Shown here in pieces: positions 33,515 to 36,411 of a stretch of 36,411 nucleotides of DNA; position 1 is the stretch's first letter, and each line of letters opens with the position of its first letter. The notes below the pieces were generated by a model, which worked only from the letters and a program-made list of their open reading frames with translations, did not search any database and was not told where the DNA came from. A program made the translations under genes and the position numbers. Source of the DNA: an uncultured Porphyromonadaceae bacterium (GTDB taxonomy: Bacteria; Bacteroidota; Bacteroidia; Bacteroidales; Muribaculaceae); assembly GCA_947175695.1 (NCBI GenBank), contig CAMWNT010000013.1:1-36411 (forward strand), written 5' to 3'.

Positions 33515-34783
33515 ATGGATCTCCCGATAATCTCCGACGACGTCAGGCGCATCAAACAACGCTTCTCAATCATCGGCAACTCCCCGGCACTGATCAACGC
33601 GATCGAACGCGCTGTGAAAGTGGCGCCGATCGATCTGTCGGTGCTCGTCACCGGCGAAAGCGGCGCCGGCAAGGAGTTCTTTCCACGCATCATCCATAAC
33701 TGCGGCTCTCGCAAACATCGCAAATATATCGCTGTCAACTGCGGCGCAATTCCGGAAGGCACTATCGACTCCGAACTCTTCGGACATGAAAAAGGATCAT
33801 TCACCGGAGCAGTGGCCACCCGCAAAGGCTATTTCGAAGAGGCCGACGGCGGCACAATCTTCCTCGATGAAGTGGCCGAGCTTCCGCTGACAACCCAGGC
33901 GAGGCTGCTGAGAGTGCTCGAATCAGGCGAGTTCTTAAAAGTCGGTTCATCAAGCGTGCAACACACCGATGTGCGCATTGTCGCCGCCACCAATGTCGAC
34001 CTTCTGCGCGCCGTGGCAGCCGGGAAATTCCGCGAAGACCTCTACTATCGCCTGTCGACCGTCATCATCGATGTGCCCAACCTCCACGACCGTGGCGACG
34101 ACGTGTTGCTCATAGCACGCAAATTCGCCTCCGATTTCGCCGAAAAATATCTGACACGCCCCATTACATTCTCCGATGAGGCCCGAAGGGCAATGACCCT
34201 CTATCGCTGGCCCGGCAATGTCAGACAGCTCAAAAACGTTGTCGAGCAACTCGCTCTCTTCAATGCCGGCGAAGAGATCTCTCGCGCCGACCTGCTCAAT
34301 CTCCTCCCCATCGCTTCCGGCGAAGCGTCAGGCCATAGCAATGTACCCTACGCCGACTCGCATTCCTACGAGCAGGAACGCGAATTTCTATGGCAGACCC
34401 TCTTCGCCCTAAAAAGCGAGATCGCAGAGCTGAAAGAGATTATCGCAACATCCACCACCGCCGATATCGATCGGCGCCACACTACGGCCTCAACCGAATT
34501 CACGCGTCCATCCGCCGCTATTCCGGCCAAGCTTCCGCCCCGCCCCTCGGCCAAGGATCTTCTTTCTCCCTATCCCGAGGCTGACGGCATTGTAGTGACT
34601 TCCGACGGAAGCTCCAATTATGCCGACAACGACGCTCCGGCGCTGACCCTCGAAGAGGCCGAACGCGAAGCCGTCGCCGCCGCTCTGCGACGCAACAACG
34701 GCGATAAAAAACTGACTGCTCAACAACTCAACATATCTCCCCGGACTCTCTATCGAAAAATACGTGAATATGGGCTCGACTGA
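33515..34783 (+). CDS. Sigma-54-dependent transcriptional activator (NtrC-type AAA+ with Fis HTH)
   Basis: A 422-residue activator. It has no receiver or sensory domain: the AAA+ domain begins at about residue 16. Walker A is GESGAGKE at 47-54, the sigma-54 contact loop is GSFTGA at 94-99 (canonical GAFTGA), and Walker B is GGTIFLDEV at 112-120. RIVAATN and FREDLYYRLS follow in order, and YRWPGNVRQLKNVVEQL marks the end of the domain near 250. A Ser/Thr/Pro-rich linker leads to a C-terminal Fis-type HTH at about 379-422 (LTAQQLNISPRTLYRKI). In Bacteroidetes this gene sits directly before lptE and secG, as here. Activity is probably set by expression or a partner protein. Targets are not visible in the window. 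Confidence 0.92.
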   Translation: MDLPIISDDVRRIKQRFSIIGNSPALINAIERAVKVAPIDLSVLVTGESGAGKEFFPRIIHNCGSRKHRKYIAVNCGAIPEGTIDSELFGHEKGSFTGAVATRKGYFEEADGGTIFLDEVAELPLTTQARLLRVLESGEFLKVGSSSVQHTDVRIVAATNVDLLRAVAAGKFREDLYYRLSTVIIDVPNLHDRGDDVLLIARKFASDFAEKYLTRPITFSDEARRAMTLYRWPGNVRQLKNVVEQLALFNAGEEISRADLLNLLPIASGEASGHSNVPYADSHSYEQEREFLWQTLFALKSEIAELKEIIATSTTADIDRRHTTASTEFTRPSAAIPAKLPPRPSAKDLLSPYPEADGIVVTSDGSSNYADNDAPALTLEEAEREAVAAALRRNNGDKKLTAQQLNISPRTLYRKIREYGLD

Positions 34784-35351
34784 ACGCCATCATACCCCGA
34801 GTGCACAACGCCTCGGGCGCTTCTTCACCACCCGCCGACGCAACTTCATTATGTGCGTCTCACTCGTGATGCTCCTCATGACGATCCTGACGTCATGCCG
34901 GATCAGCTATAAATTCAACGGGTCGGCTATCAATTACGATGTCTACAAGACCATCAACGTCACGGAATTCCCGATCCGCGCGGCCCTCGTCTATCCCCCG
35001 CTGCAACAAGAATTCCAAAACCAGCTGATGGACGCCATCACCCGACAGACGCGCCTGCAGATCGTCGACGGCAATGCCGACGGCGAAATGACCGGTGAAA
35101 TCACCGGCTACAACCTCTCCCCGCAGGCTGTCGGAGAAGACGCTTACGCCACTGAGACGCGACTGACAATCACAGTCCATATCAAATACACCGACCACAA
35201 CAATCCGGCCAACAACATCGACCAGAACTTCTCGGCCTATCGCCAGTTTAGCTCCGACCTTCTGCTGATCGATGTGCAAGACGAATTATGCCAGCAGATA
35301 TGCGAAGAGCTTGTGGATCTGATCTTCAACGCCACGCTCGGCAACTGGTAG
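34770..35351 (+). CDS. lptE: LPS assembly lipoprotein LptE
   Basis: A 193-residue outer-membrane lipoprotein that partners LptD in LPS insertion. The ATG at 34770 overlaps the regulator gene, giving a long basic n-region (TTRRRNF), a hydrophobic core and the lipobox ILTSC with the lipidated Cys at residue 43. Another ATG at 34851 leaves almost no n-region. The mature domain matches Bacteroidetes LptE: ISYKFNGSAINYDVYKTINV, then PLQQEFQNQLMDAI, MTGEITGYNL and a conserved C-terminal helix. Overlap with the upstream regulator gene suggests translational coupling, and the hypothetical gene follows 40 bp later. Confidence 0.88.
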   Translation: MGSTERHHTPSAQRLGRFFTTRRRNFIMCVSLVMLLMTILTSCRISYKFNGSAINYDVYKTINVTEFPIRAALVYPPLQQEFQNQLMDAITRQTRLQIVDGNADGEMTGEITGYNLSPQAVGEDAYATETRLTITVHIKYTDHNNPANNIDQNFSAYRQFSSDLLLIDVQDELCQQICEELVDLIFNATLGNW

Positions 35352-35391
35352 GCCCTCCATCATCCCCTCAAATTTAGCGCTTCCAAAAGAT

Positions 35392-35997
35392 ATGTCACCG
35401 ACCGATCTTCTTGAAAAATATCCATACTTCGCCTATGCGGCTCTCAAGGCCATCCCCAACGCCCCTGATGAAGAGACGCGCAGTCGGCTGCGGCGCATTG
35501 TAGCCGTCAACGTCGGCGACCCGGCCGATCTTGCCGAAATACTCGGTCTTAATTCCGAATCACTCGCCGATCTCTATCCGGGCAACACACCCCGCAACGT
35601 CTCTACCGTCGACACCATCGACACGTTTCTCACCCACTTCGGCAGCCCGACTCCGGCGCCGACTCCCGCCATCGACTATCTCTCCACTCTTGACGATCGT
35701 CAGGCATCCGAGTCAGCTCCCGCCCCCGACGACTCCACCTCATCGGCCATCGACTCATTTCTCAAGGCTGTGCCTCCACCCACGCCAAAAAGTACTCGCC
35801 GGAAGCCTGTAGCTACCGAAGAATCCCCGGCGCTGACAGAGTCATTCGCCCGCATTCTCATAAAAAACGGGAATTATACCAAAGCTTTGGAAATTATTGA
35901 GGAATTAAATTTGAAAAATCCCGAAAAAAGTATTTACTTTGCAGATCAAATGCGTTTCCTCAGAAAATTGATTATCAATAACTCCAAACGCAATTAA
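35392..35997 (+). CDS. Conserved Bacteroidetes hypothetical protein between lptE and secG
   Basis: A 201-residue protein without signal peptide. Residues 1-65 are a helical segment opening MSPTDLLEKYPYFAYAALKA. Residues about 66-140 are a Pro/Ala/Ser/Thr-rich disordered linker. Residues about 145-195 form a TPR-like helix pair: LTESFARILIKNGNYTKALEII, then LNLKNPEKSIYFADQMRFL. The same end-segment type is present in proteins located before secG in related genomes (recollection). The last third has noticeably more A/T than the first. Function is unknown; the TPR-like end suggests protein binding. Confidence 0.75.
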   Translation: MSPTDLLEKYPYFAYAALKAIPNAPDEETRSRLRRIVAVNVGDPADLAEILGLNSESLADLYPGNTPRNVSTVDTIDTFLTHFGSPTPAPTPAIDYLSTLDDRQASESAPAPDDSTSSAIDSFLKAVPPPTPKSTRRKPVATEESPALTESFARILIKNGNYTKALEIIEELNLKNPEKSIYFADQMRFLRKLIINNSKRN

Positions 35998-36102
35998 TAA
36001 AAACCGAAAAAATCCGGATTCCAATGCCGTCAAGCGTGCTGCAATCGGCGTCGCAATCGGCATCGGACTCCGCAATATCGTATAATCACAATTTTCAATA
36101 AA

Positions 36103-36411
36103 ATGTATATCTTTCTCAGCATCCTCATCGTAGTGGCCTGTGTGCTCCTCGTCTGCGTAGTGCTCATCCAGAAATCAAAAGGTGGCGGTCTCGCCTCCGA
36201 TTATTCCGGCGGCAACCAGTATCTGGGCTATCGCAAAACCACCGACTTCATTGAAAAAGCCACATGGGGCCTGGCAATCTTCATCTGCGTTGTCAGCATT
36301 TGCGCTTCATTTGCAATCCGCACTCCGCTGACTTCGTCGTCGATCGCTTCGCAGCCTGTGCAGACTACTTCCGCACCCGCTCCCGCATCGACTCCGGCAC
36401 CCGCTCCCGCA
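36103..36411 (+). CDS. secG: Preprotein translocase subunit SecG (partial at window end)
   Basis: An open frame of 103 codons runs off the window edge. The protein starts MYIFLSILIVVACVLLVCVVLIQKSKGGGLASDYSGG, the SecG signature: first membrane helix, then the LIQKSKGGGL loop. The second helix is at about 58-76 (WGLAIFICVVSICASFAI). SecG assists the SecYE channel in protein export. The tail from about residue 85 is Ser/Thr/Pro/Ala-rich with APAP units, as in many Bacteroidetes SecG. The 105-bp gap before it contains a two-copy 12-bp tandem repeat at 36041-36064. Confidence 0.93.
   Translation, partial: MYIFLSILIVVACVLLVCVVLIQKSKGGGLASDYSGGNQYLGYRKTTDFIEKATWGLAIFICVVSICASFAIRTPLTSSSIASQPVQTTSAPAPASTPAPAPA

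Overview
The window looks like a chromosomal segment of a gut Bacteroidales bacterium, most like Muribaculaceae; the family placement is inference. The support is: Bacteroidetes-type promoters (TTG, about 20 nt, TAnnTTTG) upstream of several genes, few Shine-Dalgarno sequences, GC-rich coding with AT-rich intergenic DNA, the gene order parA-parB-DUF5683-LysM transglycosylase, the order NtrC-like regulator-lptE-secG, and large secreted proteins ending in a C-terminal sorting-like domain. I see no rRNA, tRNA, insertion sequence, phage gene or CRISPR array.

Layout. 1-2927 (+): hot-dog thioesterase, SIS-domain sugar-phosphate isomerase, a helical protein with a LEA-like tail, and ribH. 3011-3429 (+): a tiny repeat-rich lipoprotein with its own promoter, a dyad overlapping that promoter, and a terminator. 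3684-9137 (-): parA, parB, DUF5683 protein, LysM lytic transglycosylase and a membrane-anchored coiled-coil protein, read in that order. 9288-10694 (-): MATE exporter. 11112-15839 (+): a 1575-residue secreted multidomain protein. 16107-21975 (+): TolC, HlyD-like adaptor, two ABC-2 permeases and an LpxL-like acyltransferase. 22183-25229 (+): an MsbA-like ABC transporter overlapping a purN gene that is fused to a membrane domain. 25592-30415 (+): a 1607-residue paralogue of the first large protein. 30594-33462 (+): steroid 5-alpha-reductase-like protein, Old Yellow Enzyme-type reductase and short-chain dehydrogenase. 33515-36411 (+): sigma-54 activator, lptE, a Bacteroidetes hypothetical and secG, which is cut by the window end.

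Two items stand out. First, the 30594-33462 trio matches in kind the 5-alpha-reductase / 5-beta-reductase / 3-hydroxysteroid dehydrogenase gene set known from gut Bacteroidetes that make allo- and iso-bile acids. It is a strong candidate for a bile-acid or steroid reduction operon, and it lies directly upstream of the LptE/SecG envelope genes. Second, the glycinamide ribonucleotide transformylase carries a long Pro/Ala linker and a two-helix CD225/dispanin-like membrane domain. This would tether a soluble purine enzyme to the membrane, translationally coupled to a lipid flippase-type transporter.

Much of the rest concerns the envelope: an efflux/export operon with no ATPase gene of its own, an LPS-type acyltransferase, an MsbA-like transporter, LptE, SecG, a peptidoglycan lyase in the chromosome-partition operon, and two giant surface or secreted proteins.
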